Shown here: positions 11,572 to 22,723 of the stretch, one piece after another
How positions within the stretch are numbered: position 1 is the first letter of the stretch
Layout of the letters: every line of letters begins with the position of its first letter
Assembly: GCA_002900995.3 (NCBI GenBank)
Contig: CM035312.1
Coordinates: forward strand, 1 to 64,000
From: Ganoderma boninense
Lineage: Eukaryota; Basidiomycota; Agaricomycetes; Polyporales; Polyporaceae
Length of the DNA stretch: 64,000 nucleotides
Direction of reading: 5' to 3'
Program-made: the position numbers and the translations under genes
The notes under the pieces: generated by a model
What the model was told of the DNA's origin: nothing
Databases searched by the model: none
What the model saw: the letters and a program-made list of their open reading frames with translations, nothing else

Positions 11572-13527
11572 ATGGCTCAGATAGTTCGGCATGATTCGTC
11601 CACGGCTGACCTATGGGCACGCATGCAAGAAGATATCCCAGATGACGTGCTCGCAATATTCAAGTATGAAGCTTCGCTACACCCCGGCGGTTCACGTAAG
11701 CATGTCACCGTGAAATTTTGGCTGTCTTGACAAGCTCCTTGTCGGTCCACCAGAACTCGGTACTGATGCTTCTGAAGCTTTGTGCATGGAAAACTGTTGT
11801 GCAGAGAGAACGGAGGGTCTTGAAGAGGCTGCGGACGGAGCAGGTAAGTGCACAGTGCGTCACTCAGCATGATAGCAACTATAAATCAAATCAGATGGCA
11901 GTGCGACCGAAGAGAAAGAATCACCGCTGGATGAGCAATCGCAAGGCGACATGGACATAGATCATAATTCGAACGTCGACGACTACGACAAAAATGCATG
12001 GCAAGCGGTGAATATAGAAATCGCACACTTGGAACTTCGCCTGCCGTTCTTCCGCGAAGACTACAACAAATCAGATGCGGAGCGGTCAACGGCGAGACCA
12101 GCTCTGCGGAACCTCCCTGCACTGACCTTGGATCAGATTGTTTACGGAAACGATATGCCGAAACTGGACTTGGATGCTTGGAAGCATATGCTCGCGCATC
12201 GTCAACTTATTCCTACACCGGTGAGATACGCGGGTTTGTACGGCTCAAATTTGTCGCAGTGGTTCATTGTTGACATTGTTCACATGGATTAAAGCCTCGC
12301 AAGCCGACAGTACTCAGAACCTGAAAGAGCTGATGAAAACGACTTGGAGCAAGGTGTTTTTCCCTAATTGGAACCTCCATCATCTTTATGGGGAGTTTTG
12401 TCCGTCGCTGGGTGTGAGCGTATAGTCATCGCTCATTTATTGGTCGCATCTGACTTTTGACAGTACGATGGTGAAGCTCTCTGTCCCCTGCCAGTAGACA
12501 TTAAAACGATCCTCAAAACGGCATATCTGGAATCGCCCATCGCAATCGACGATAACCAGTCGCCTTGGATGCCGTGGGGTCTACGATTCAAACGAGTGCG
12601 TATAGTTTGCAGGATGCATATGACAAGAAGCGATAATGAATCACATCGCAGGTGATGATTGTCGGCATACTGGTCGGACTGGAGATCATCGACACTGGCG
12701 AGATTTCTCTCACCATCAAGGACGGAACAGGCCGTTGCACCGTGTACTTTATGATCTCAGTCCCTGCGAGAATGTATTTGGATGGCGATAATGGAAAAAA
12801 TCTTCTGTGAGCGTATGGCTACGAGGTGGACCATATTGCAAATGATCGCTGAGGTTGTAGAGCCGTTAGGGTCGGCGGCATTGTCCAAGTCATAGGATTA
12901 CCGTTTGGATGGGGCCCAGACCATGTCCATCCAACTTCAATCATCACCACAGTGCTTCCGAAAGCTGTTCCCGGGACGGTGTACAAGTGTCATGGCCTCA
13001 TCGCTGATCGCATCACCTACGTGTTTTCCTTGTACACGCAGTTGGTGAGTTTCTTTGATTTGTGATGTGCAGCTGGTCGCGCATATGATGATCAACGTCT
13101 TCGTAGCGTCGCGTCTCTGTGCTGAATTGCCTGTTGAAAGAATTATTCAATGACCTGCTGGTGACGCAAGAAGAATTTTCAACTATTAATGACGTCTCAT
13201 TCAATGACGATCGCGTGACGGATGCCATCGCAATAATGCGACAGATAATGCGTCGCCTGCAGCAGGATAACCCTGTCGCCGAATTTGGCGTTCCTTTTGT
13301 CGTCAAAGTCGCCCTACCGAGACTTGCGCTTGCGAAGGCACTTGCTCCGGAAGTGATAGGGTACGCGTAGGCAGTTCGCTCTAACTTTGCACACGACCTC
13401 TGACACTCATGCTCAAAGTGCCGCAATCATGATGGGACTGTGGGATGGCTGGCTGGGTGAAAGAGTGAAGAACCGAATACTGCGGTGGCGATGCGTTGAA
13501 CCATTGGTCGAGGGATACAGCTACTGA
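11572..13527 (+). CDS. OB-fold protein, RPA2/Stn1-like
   Basis: Nine exons close in phase (11572-11695, 11754-11843, 11895-12233, 12295-12413, 12464-12595, 12652-12806, 12861-13044, 13107-13360, 13419-13527), giving 501 residues. The first 110 or so are acidic and disordered. The OB fold starts near residue 260: PWMPWGLRFKRVMIVGILVG, then GLEIIDTGEISLTIKDGTGR, then CTVYFMIS and VRVGGIVQVIGLP. This is the strand pattern of the RPA32/Stn1 type, with the typical DDGTG turn as KDGTG. Such proteins bind single-stranded DNA in replication protein A or telomere-capping CST complexes. A helical C-terminal part follows. Whether it is true Stn1, an RPA2 paralogue or an orphan OB protein cannot be settled here. 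The start is a choice; an in-frame upstream extension lacks support. Confidence 0.6.
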
Positions 13528-13989
13528 GGGTTCAAGCTATTATGCACTCTGCGTGTATGCTATGAATCTTGCTTCGCCGAACCTTCTTGTTGAGGGGCAC
13601 GATCAGAGAAACCCGTTGTCACTTGCCGGGTACTGTAGTCGTACGACGCGAGAGCCTACCATTGTATAACTTGTGCGACATGCGACAGCAACCGTCTTGT
13701 CGCCGTCGTCTACTCGGCGTGTAGAGACGACTTTCTGGAAATTGAGGTCTTGTCGCATGCGATGATGCGACTCAGGATTCAAATACACGAGAGGTCGCAA
13801 TACGCTGGGACCAAAGACGCCAAGATACAAATGCGGTATGCGAATACAAGAGTACAACGTGACAATATGAAGACAACGAGCAGAGCACAAAGAGGAGACG
13901 ATCGCCACCACGATGAGCGCCAGCCAGCCCTGCATAGGTCAACGAAGTCCGTGGGAGCGCGTGCGACAAACTGTGCGGCAGAAGCAAAC
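13528..13989. other. Convergent intergenic region
   Basis: The space between the stop of the OB-fold gene and the stop of the first DPLFER paralogue. It holds five copies of TGCGAC/GTCGCA within about 130 bp (13674-13805) and nothing else recognised. Confidence 0.6.
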
Positions 13990-15603
13990 CTACCCGACGC
14001 TACGGACATCCCAATGGTTGTGCGCCTCCGGAACATCAGGCGACTGGTACTCTCCGAACGGCTGACCTGTGCGTCGCTCCTCGCGCTGTTCGAGTTGACG
14101 GATGATCGCCAATTTGACCCCGATGTCACCAGATAACGCATTGAAGTGGGAGCGCAGGGCCGCGATTTCATGCTCGAGGGCGGAGGGGAAACGCCGGCCG
14201 TCGCTGGCGGTACGGTTGGCGCGATAGTTGGAGGGCACGGGGACAGAATCGAATTCGTCGACGGTGGTGACCAACGTTCCAGCGAGCTTGTCGCCCTGCC
14301 CATCAACGCGGTTGCGGTCGACTTCCCCCTCTTCCAACTGCTCGCCGACCGCGACCTCACCATTGCTCTCATCATCATCATCCCTTTCAATACCCATTTG
14401 CTCGTCCACCAAGTCCTCGTCATCGGCCTCCTCATCAGCCATCTCCTCATTGGGCGCCGCGGGGACCGGCTCCGCTTTAGCCTTCTTGGTCGGTGGTGCG
14501 ACGGCTGAGGAATCGTCGGCTGCGCGCCGCTTCGAACGTGAAGAGGGCTCGCCGCCTGGCATACTAGTACCGATGTACTCGATGTCGGGGTCACCGGGAG
14601 GCGAGCTGCGGTTAGCGCGCATACGCGTTCTGGGAGGAGAGCGGTGCCCTAGCTTCCTGTGGTCGTGCGCCCGGCGGCCGGTGGCGGCTATAGCCTCGGT
14701 CAGCTTTTGAAGGCGTTCCGAGGCTATCTTAGACGCGGATGAGGGCATCAGGGGAAGCCGCTCAGCTTGCTTAGACGCAGAGGAGGCTGGAGGTGCAGCC
14801 CTCACTGGCTGTTTGGGGGTAGATAGGGTCGTCGCAGCTGTCGCCGGGTTGTCGCTACGCTTGCGGGGAGAGGAAGATGCGGTTTCCGTCGTAGACTTCT
14901 TACCGGGGCCATCAGCCATTGGCGTGATGACATTAGGAGAGGCGCCCTCTACTGGCTCCGGAAGGGCGAGCTCAGGCCGATAGTACGGCGAGTTCATGAC
15001 GGCGGTGACTAGGATGGGCTGGATGAGTGTACCCGACGATGAAATAAGGGAGGGGGGGTACGCACATTGACGCTCCGCTTCAGCCAGGCACCCTTGATAC
15101 ACCTTGGTCGTGCGCGTGCATGTGTTGAGCTTGAGCGCGATCGCCTTCTTCACATCCAAGGAGGCCGACGCGGTGCACTCGCCTTTCTTGACCTTCTCGC
15201 CCACCTTGTCGCGTTGTGCGCGCGCTTCGTCGGCCACCTTCGCGATCTCCCCGATCCGTACGTTGCATTCATCTACGACGCGCGAGCGCGACGTGAGTGA
15301 GTACCTGCGAATCTTCTCGTTCACGCTTGCTGGGTCGTCAGAGGACTTGCAGAGGACACCCAAGACGCGTTCGAACAAGGGGTCAGCGTAGCCAGGTGCC
15401 GCTAGCTGGGGTAAGATGTCGTCCATAAACGACACAAACAACTCCTCCGCCTCCTCCTCGCTGATTTCCTCCGGCTTCGCCAACTCCAACCTCCGAATCT
15501 TCGCGTTGAAGGGGCCGAAGTTGAAATAGAAGTCGCGCAGCTCCTTCGGGCGCAAGTCAGAGAAGTACATAGAGAGGTCCGGGGCAGGAGAGGGGTCAGG
15601 CAT
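13990..15603 (-). CDS. DPLFER-family nuclear protein, copy 1
   Basis: Two exons (15066-15603 and 13990-15008) close in phase to 518 residues; start MPDPSPAPDLS. Family unknown. Residues 1-180 form a helical domain containing YADPLFERV and a following RRYSLTSRSRVV. The middle is disordered with the short motif DIEYIGT, which resembles a SUMO-interacting motif, and a basic bipartite stretch (KRRAADDSS...PTKKAKAE) like a nuclear localisation signal, then a long acidic run. The last 60 residues are a predicted coiled coil ending EERRTGQPFGEYQSP. Both ends and the phase-1 intron are shared with the genes at 17.5-21.6 and 22.7-23.8 kb. An in-frame extension upstream (to 15768) adds Ser-rich sequence and is probably untranslated. 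Nuclear location is inference. Confidence 0.65.
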   Translation of the reverse strand: MPDPSPAPDLSMYFSDLRPKELRDFYFNFGPFNAKIRRLELAKPEEISEEEAEELFVSFMDDILPQLAAPGYADPLFERVLGVLCKSSDDPASVNEKIRRYSLTSRSRVVDECNVRIGEIAKVADEARAQRDKVGEKVKKGECTASASLDVKKAIALKLNTCTRTTKVYQGCLAEAERQCAYPPSLISSSGTLIQPILVTAVMNSPYYRPELALPEPVEGASPNVITPMADGPGKKSTTETASSSPRKRSDNPATAATTLSTPKQPVRAAPPASSASKQAERLPLMPSSASKIASERLQKLTEAIAATGRRAHDHRKLGHRSPPRTRMRANRSSPPGDPDIEYIGTSMPGGEPSSRSKRRAADDSSAVAPPTKKAKAEPVPAAPNEEMADEEADDEDLVDEQMGIERDDDDESNGEVAVGEQLEEGEVDRNRVDGQGDKLAGTLVTTVDEFDSVPVPSNYRANRTASDGRRFPSALEHEIAALRSHFNALSGDIGVKLAIIRQLEQREERRTGQPFGEYQSPDVPEAHNHWDVRSVG

Positions 15604-17466
15604 GTTGAACAAGAGACGTTGGGATGTGGGGGAAGACAAGAGACGTGGGGAGGGACGAAACACACCTGCCGACGTGGCGGGTATATGACTACTTGACGAG
15701 TTCGACGGATGCCAGTCGGGATTTCGGTTCCGCTCCATGCCACGTGGAGCGCCAATCAGCAGCAGCAATCCTCAATCTATAGATTCAGATCACTCAAATT
15801 GACACATATTGCACCAGACTACTACCAGACTCCCTGTCCAGAATCTTCCAAGAAGTGGTACTTATGTAATGTCCGAGACAGTCAAGGCCTACGACTGGAT
15901 GGAACCGGGGCTGGCGAGAGCCCTTGACACGCTTCCTCATTGCGTGATCAGCCAAGGAAAGCCTCCCGCTGTAGGCGGGAGTTGGGCGAGTCCGAGGAGT
16001 GGGAGGACCGGAGCGCAGCGGAAGCGCCGCGTGACTAGGTATGATGCGGGCTCCGCAGGGGAAGAGCCACTCCGGATCGAGCGCGAGGAAGACGTGGATA
16101 CCAGAACTGTATCCACTCTTCTAGAGCGCTAGGGAGTGGCGGGCTGGGTGCGCTTGTCGGGCATCAGGCCGGATGCGGGAAGGAAGCTTCGCGCGCCCTT
16201 CCACATCCGCCCTCATGCTTAGTAAGCATCCGTTTCCTCGGGTTGCACCAAACATCACGGTGCACGAGGATGCTGATTAAATTGCGATGGAAAGCAGTCG
16301 GTTGGCTGCAACAGAGTTAGGCGATTCTGCTCGTTTCTCAGGTCGATTCTGGGATCCGCTTCTTGCGAGAATCGAGGTCGGATTTGTTTGGGAATCGGGC
16401 GCTTAGGCAGAAACGAGCCAGAATTGCCGTTTCTGCCTCTCCAGTGGGTGGCCCCAAACGCTCGTTGAAGCGCCCTTTAGCGCCCGCGATCAATCGTTCG
16501 CAAAAGCGGGGCGGTCAAGCCTGCTGCGATTCTAGAGCGATTCAAGCAAGGCCCTCGATTTTGCTCAAAATCACTTGAGAAGCGACGTAGAATCGGCGGC
16601 AGAATCGCCAACTCTGACTTCCTTTATTATTATGTCGCATAAGGCTTAATTGTTTTGCGTGTTGGTTGGAGCATGACCGAGTCATGGAGAGTGCATTTAT
16701 GGCCATATTTATCACGCGCACACGAAAGAGAAAACATCAGGCAGAATGTGACCTTGCGACAACGGTTCCGAGTTCGGGTGAAGGCAAATGCCAGTCCAGC
16801 ACAGCTTGCACGATGAGATCGTAAACGCCGCGAAGTGAATCTATAAACAGACAGTCAGAATGCTCACACTGTCCTCAAGAACGTCAGTGACAAGAGGGGC
16901 AAGCGCACGCCACCGACTGTTTTCAACTCGACAGTTGAGGCGACACCATGTTCGAATAGCTGCGCAGAGGCACGCTAGAGTGCGACTTCTTCGCAGATCT
17001 CGCAACTGCCGACAACTGCAGTCACATTGTGTACCGATAACTCCTGCTGTTCGCCAGTCTGTTCATCCCTTCAGTAGGATTGTACAAGGGCTGCACTTGT
17101 TGCAAGTAGTCGCACTTTTCCAAAGAACCTGCTGGTCGTTGGTCAACTACAATTCCTCCACTTCCTCACAAATAAACTAGGCAACAGCATTGCGATGATA
17201 GTTCTTCTGGGATGGCGATTGTCGCATGTGTAGGCTGAGACCCCTGATCTAGGACACAATTGCATAGGTATATCCCTGAATCACTCATATTGCTCTAAGT
17301 TTACGCATCACAAGGAGCAGGGGATAACTATAGAATACGTGCTACCATCCGCAAACAGAAAATGTGAGCCAAAAAAAACAGCACCCTTTTGAGGCAACTA
17401 CACCAAGGGACCAAGACAGACTGCGCGATGAAGAAGTTGCCCTGGGTATATAGCGCGTCCAAGGCC
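15604..17466. other. Intergenic, transposon-like relics
   Basis: No reading frame looks real. Around 15,960-16,440 are small hairpins: 7-bp arms at about 15,963-15,981 and a 10-bp inverted repeat at 16406-16415/16428-16437. Repeated AGAATCG-type words occur at 16.3-16.6 kb. This resembles decayed repeats; I cannot name a family. Confidence 0.4.
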
Positions 17467-18000
17467 CTAGTTAATACAGCGAATCTCCCAGGAGCGCTGT
17501 GCAGGGATGACGAACTGAGACTTAAAGTGGCCGAAAGGTTGGCCAGTTAGGGCCTCCTCCCTCTTAGCCAGGTCGCGGAGCATGGCTGCATCCAACAGAA
17601 TGCGCGCGGAGAGTGTGTTGTACCCCTCACGGATAGCTTGAAGGTTGTTTTCGATTGCTGAAGCACAACCAGCCTGTGAAATGAGAGTTGACTGATCAAC
17701 ACCATGAAGATCACCGGTCGCAAAGTGCAAACGTTGAGCTAAATGGGTTCGAGAACTTGCCTCTTGGTTGATGGACGTCTTTAACTTCTTCGCTACTGGC
17801 GCAAGAGCAAGAGCATCAGAGGCGCGACGCTTGGATACACGGGAGTTGTCAGCGCGAGATGCGGAAGGCGAGTGTGGCTCGCGAGTCCCAAGGTATTGTA
17901 TGTCGGGCGATGAGGACCGGGGGCAGGGCGTGATGCGCAATGGGGCCTTTCTGCCGAATCGCTTGAGTGGAGCGACAACAGCTTTGGTCGAAGTCTTGGT

Positions 18001-18090
18001 CGACGCTGAGGTCGCGGTCACTCTCGGGACTGAGGTCGGAGCCTTGGTCGACGCGGAAGTCGCGGTCACCCTCGGGACTGAGGTCGCACC
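18001..18090. repeat. Coding minisatellite (about 48-bp unit), left of insertion
   Basis: Tandem units encoding TSVPRVTATSAST-like peptides on the minus strand. The matching units lie at about 20,765-20,885 on the other side of the foldback insertion, showing that the element landed inside this repeat. Confidence 0.8.
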
Positions 18091-18093
18091 ATA

Positions 18094-20755
18094 TGTTGTA
18101 GTATTGATGTATCATGTTACGACTAACACCCTAGAGCGTTTTACATCAGGTTACGGCTAAAAGTGCGATGTATCAGGAACCTCTGGAGCCTCCAGGACAG
18201 CTTGTCGTCGCTTGCCTTATTTAGGAGATCCTCCTCCGGGGCCACTGATGGCACAGCATTGCTGCCTCCCAGGCTTATCTAAGCCTGTGGACCACTGTCC
18301 CGGGTGCCTGGGTGCCTCCCCCATCAATTCTGGGCTCCCTCCCATCAATTCCGGTATTCCCCCATCAATCTTGGGCTCCCCCCATCAATTCCGGGTTCTC
18401 CCATCATTCTACCAACCTCCTGCCCCTCCTGTCCCAATATGGCAGTCTGTCCTTCCTCCCGGAATTGTGTTAGCTGTATCTCCCTCATTTCTAGGTGTAT
18501 TGACTTCATTCTTTTTGCATTATGTTCGTCTAATTAGCGCGCTTCTAACGCACCTAACACGACCATACAACTAGGGTTATAACATATACTAATGGCCCCT
18601 CTGTAGTCGCTCTAGGGGGGGAATGTTTGGCCCATATCTCGGCCGTTTTTGCACGCATTTGCTCGCGAGAGGGCGCGTTTTGTTCGCGTGATCGACGCGC
18701 ACAAAACGAGCCCTCTCGCGCCCAAATCCGTCCACCCGTTCCTCCGGTGCATATATCCCCTCCTCCTGGGGAACAGGTATATGCACCTTGGGAACCACTG
18801 GACCAATTGGCTTCGTTCTTTTTGCGTCTGGTAGCTACTAGTAAGTGCATTCTAGGCATATAGGCTGCATACAGGCGCACCCAGTTGCCACTGTATGAGG
18901 GGGGCATCAATAGTCACCAATAGTCGACTTCTTCCCCCCATATCTCCTTCGGTTCTTGGCCGTTTTTTGTGCCCCTTATACGCCCGGAAAGCCCTGTGTA
19001 AGGGCTTTCCAACGAGTCTACATACGCCCCAATCCGTCCACTGTAGCCCTCGGACCATAGACCCCTTCTCCTGACTACTCCCCTCCCCACTGTTTGGCCC
19101 ATATCTTGGGCAGTTCTGGGCCAATCCACTCGCTCTCTTTTGCGTCCTATGCATGCCATAGCACTGCTTGTAACCAAGCAGTGTATACCACTATCCTCTC
19201 CAACGATCTATATAGAGTCTGTTATCAGTGGTACCCAGATCTACCCCCCTCTGACATATATGTAGGTGGTGGTAGCTGGGTAGATCATATACACTACTTG
19301 AAAGCCCTTTGCAGCCGCTTTCCAACAAGCCCAAAACCATCCAAATCGGTCAAGAAATGGATGAGATATAGCTAATAGATCAAATGTACACTGGGGTGTA
19401 AGACACTTTAAGACAGGCAGTAAGACACTGCTCTCGGAAATGCCTTACTAGCCCAAGGGGTCCCCTTTGGCTTCCACAAGTTATATCTCAATGACTTCTT
19501 ATCTGTTTCCCCTCAACTTTGTTGCATTGGATAGCTGTAATTGGCTGCTATCCGACCCTATAACTGCATGTTTTATCAGGCAAATGGAAAAATTGTCAGA
19601 GGGGGGTAAACTGGTGACCACTGATAACACCCTGGATATAGATCTAAATGCCTGATAGTACTTTTAAGTGGTGAATTGGCTTGTGGTATAGTACACATAT
19701 ACAACGCAAAAGAGAGCAAGTGGATTGGCCCAGAACTGCCCAAGATATGGGCCAAACAGTGGGGAGGGGAGTAGTCAGGAGAAGGGGTCTATGGTCCGAG
19801 GGCTACAGTGGACGGATTTAGGCGTATGTAGACTCGTTGGAAAGCCCTTACACAGGGCTTTCCGGGCGTATAAGGGGCACAAAAAACGGCCAAGAACCGA
19901 AGGAGATATGGGGGGAAGAAGTCGACTATTGGTGACTATTGATGCCCCCCTCATACAGTGGCAACTGGGTGCGCCTGTATGCAGCCTATATGCCTAGAAT
20001 GCACTTACTAGTAGCTACCAGACGCAAAAAGAACGAAGCCAATTGGTCCAGTGGTTCCCAAGGTGCATATACCTGTTCCCCAGGAGGAGGGGATATATGC
20101 ACCGGAGGAACGGGTGGACGGATTTGGGCGCGAGAGGGCTCGTTTTGTGCGCGTCGATCACGCGAACAAAACGCGCCCTCTCGCGAGCAAATGCGTGCAA
20201 AAACGGCCGAGATATGGGCCAAACATTCCCCCCCTAGAGCGACTACAGAGGGGCCATTAGTATATGTTATAACCCTAGTTGTATGGTCGTGTTAGGTGCG
20301 TTAGAAGCGCGCTAATTAGACGAACATAATGCAAAAAGAATGAAGTCAATACACCTAGAAATGAGGGAGATACAGCTAACACAATTCCGGGAGGAAGGAC
20401 AGACTGCCATATTGGGACAGGAGGGGCAGGAGGTTGGTAGAATGATGGGAGAACCCGGAATTGATGGGGGGAGCCCAAGATTGATGGGGGAATACCGGAA
20501 TTGATGGGAGGGAGCCCAGAATTGATGGGGGAGGCACCCAGGCACCCGGGACAGTGGTCCACAGGCTTAGATAAGCCTGGGAGGCAGCAATGCTGTGCCA
20601 TCAGTGGCCCCGGAGGAGGATCTCCTAAATAAGGCAAGCGACGACAAGCTGTCCTGGAGGCTCCAGAGGTTCCTGATACATCGCACTTTTAGCCGTAACC
20701 TGATGTAAAACGCTCTAGGGTGTTAGTCGTAACATGATACATCAATACTACAACA
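18094..20755. mobile_element. Foldback element with 1,052-bp inverted arms
   Basis: Left arm 18094-19145 and right arm 19704-20755 are inverted copies aligned without gaps: every left position pairs with 38849 minus that position. Only a few mismatches were seen (near 19029 and 19131). The ends read TGTTGTAGTATTGATG inwards. The 558-bp centre is also a decayed inverted repeat (about 19205-19260 against 19590-19646, shifted by 2 nt), so the arms are homogenised outside and diverged inside. The arms carry a 20-bp-type CCCATCAATTCC tandem repeat and a nested GC-rich hairpin (about 18662-18720). No transposase is coded; open frames appear as identical mirror pairs. I see no target-site duplication. 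Probably a non-autonomous foldback transposon. Confidence 0.85.
18325..18410. repeat. CCCATCAATTC tandem repeat in left arm
   Basis: About five imperfect copies of a 17-22-bp unit beginning CCCATCAAT. The reverse complement lies at about 20,439-20,524 in the right arm, as the arm symmetry requires. Confidence 0.75.
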
Positions 20756-20760
20756 GCAGC

Positions 20761-20885
20761 TGGAGGTCGCGGCAGTGGTCGACGCGGAGGTCGCGGTCAC
20801 CCTCGGGACTGAGGTCGGAGCCTTGGTCAACGCGGAGGTCGCGGTCACCCTCGGGACTGAGGTCGCGGCAGTGGTCGACGCTGAA
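20761..20885. repeat. Coding minisatellite (about 48-bp unit), right of insertion
   Basis: Continuation of the repeat seen at 18001-18090, on the 5' side of the disrupted paralogue. Units differ by single bases (GCCTTGGTCGAC against GCCTTGGTCAAC). Confidence 0.75.
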
Positions 20886-21598
20886 GGCGGGAAGGGGCTC
20901 TTGCTGAATGACGTGGCAAGCTGTGTTTCCTCATGGCAATTGGCGTGTGTTTTGTTGGAGATTGCGATGTTTAAGACAGGGAGTGCAAGACCACCACGAT
21001 AGTACTGTTTATTGGCCACTTCGGTGACTGAAAAAGGCAAGTGAGCACTAAGGATGCGCTTGAGGCCAGACAAGCACGCACCTTGCTCCTCAGCTTGGGA
21101 GAGGCACTCTTCAAAGTTGGCAATGCTGTCATTATGATGTTTAATTTCTAGTAGGATGGGTACTCGGAGCTTGTTCGATTGCTCCGCAGAGCATTCACCA
21201 GACCGGAACTTCGTGGTGATGCTTCCACACTGACGGCCGAGCTCCATGAGAGATGTGCGAAGACGGGTAAGGTGCTCGCGGTAGACCTCGACCGCGACCT
21301 TGCGAGACAAAGTCGAATAGTGTCGGGACATGACGTTGACCTGCGTCGCGTCGTCTAAAAGTCTGGAGAGAAGGTTGTGGATGCGTTCGAAGAGAGGATC
21401 GGGATACAATGCATGTGACTCGGAGCGTAAAATGTCGCAGAACGTGTGGAAGAGAGCGCTGGCTCCTTCAGCAGTAAAGTTAGAACACTGCTTTTCGGCC
21501 TCTATGACCTGGTCGACGACACCACGAAAATGGTCATAACTGGCGTCATGGAGATCGTGTTGTCGGAGGTCGGCAAACGAAGGCAATGGTTCTCCCAT

Positions 21599-22723
21599 GA
21601 CCTAGAGGTGGAGGGGGATGAATCGATGACAAGATGTGGTGTGGGAACGGGAGGGCGAGGGAATGCGTAGAACAGACTGGAGGTTATTGTGGAGATGTGG
21701 GGCAGTATTTAACTGGCTGACAGCCACCCCGCGATTTCCGGTATGACCTGGTGGGAGACGGAGCGCCCATTGTTTGAATGCCCTTTGTCGCGCGACATGG
21801 AACGCAGGGGATGCTTGAGATGTGGATCGGGTTGCCAGCCTGGAACGGCCCTCGATAGAGTTATAAGCGCCAGTTGCTGCCAGGGCCAGGCGCATTCCCA
21901 TAACGACTGCCAATGAGGTGTAGGTAATCTTGCCAGCTCACGTCGGCAGACGTTCTCTAAGCGCGTCGACATGGAAGATTTTAAATAGGTCGGTAAGGCC
22001 CTGGGTGGGCCTGGAGAGCACGTTCGCAATATGCGAGTAAAGCTAGATACATTGACTAGTGACTTTAGGTAGGAGAGCAATTTCTGACTTTGGAAGATTG
22101 TCGACTACTGAGGGCGGGCGCGATGGGACGGGCATGGTTGTAATAGAAAGGACGGTCTCTGGTACCTGACAAAGCAAGGGTTGCTCAGCATCGCAAATGT
22201 GGATAGTCTCAACGAGGTCGTGTGCTGCGGAAAGGATACCCGTTTCAGCTTTTTCAAAGTGCGGTTCGGTTATTGTCGGATACGATTTTTGGCCTGGGCT
22301 TTGCTCGCTAAAATGTTCCTGTACGATGCGACTGCAGGTGACGTCGGTTAAGCTTTGCGATCTACGCAAGGCTATCTTGGTCGTCGGCTGGGAATATGAG
22401 AACGATAGAGACGCCCAGCGTCATGATACAGGGTCTTCTGCGTTGCTGTGCTGAAGGTATCGTGTGCGACCGGCATGAAGACTACCAGCGTTTGGTGTTG
22501 TGAATGACGTGTTCGCCACGCTATGGGAGCCTTGCTGCGACGAATCCTAATGTCAAGTTTTGATTTGCAATAGTGGGAGATGGCGCATGGTCGCAAGTGT
22601 TTTACTAGCCTCAATCGTAGTTGCTTGGTTGACATCTAGGCATAAACACAGGTGTATACATTTGAAAAGCTGGAATAGAGCGAGGTGCTTTCGTATCAAG
22701 ATCAGGGCATCACAGACAGCTTT
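21599..22723. other. Gap between paralogues 2 and 3; possible small ORFs
   Basis: Minus-strand frames at 22372-22635 (87 residues from an ATG, Arg-rich) and 22043-22369 (no ATG, 108 residues) could be exons of a small gene, but I could not find a splice that joins them cleanly and recognise neither. The rest shows nothing beyond scattered TGCGAC words. Confidence 0.3.

Larger units (their letters stand above)
17467..21598 (-). pseudogene. DPLFER-family protein, copy 2, split by foldback insertion
   Basis: The 5' part (20756-21598) starts at ATG 21598 and keeps YPDPLFERI, RHYSTLSRK and the shared phase-1 intron (about 20,991-21,090, after AEEQ). The 3' part (17467-18093) keeps DIQYLGT, a basic SKRRASDALALAPVAKKLK stretch and the C-terminal EEALTGQPFGHFKSQ. 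Between them, within coding repeats of about 48 bp (TSVPRVTATSAST...), sits a 2,662-bp inverted-repeat element. Reading from the 5' part runs into the element and stops after about a dozen codons (20,723). Copy 2 is therefore broken unless the insert is spliced out, for which I see no signals. Apart from the insertion the frame seems clean, so the disruption looks recent. Confidence 0.7.

Noticed and set aside
18094..20755. Mirror pairs of 60-120-codon open frames in the foldback arms
   Set aside because: They are identical by symmetry, match no family, and occur on both strands of a non-coding inverted repeat.
22043..22635. Two-exon small gene between paralogues 2 and 3
   Set aside because: No donor/acceptor pair joins the frames in phase and the second frame has no ATG, so it is left as doubtful.
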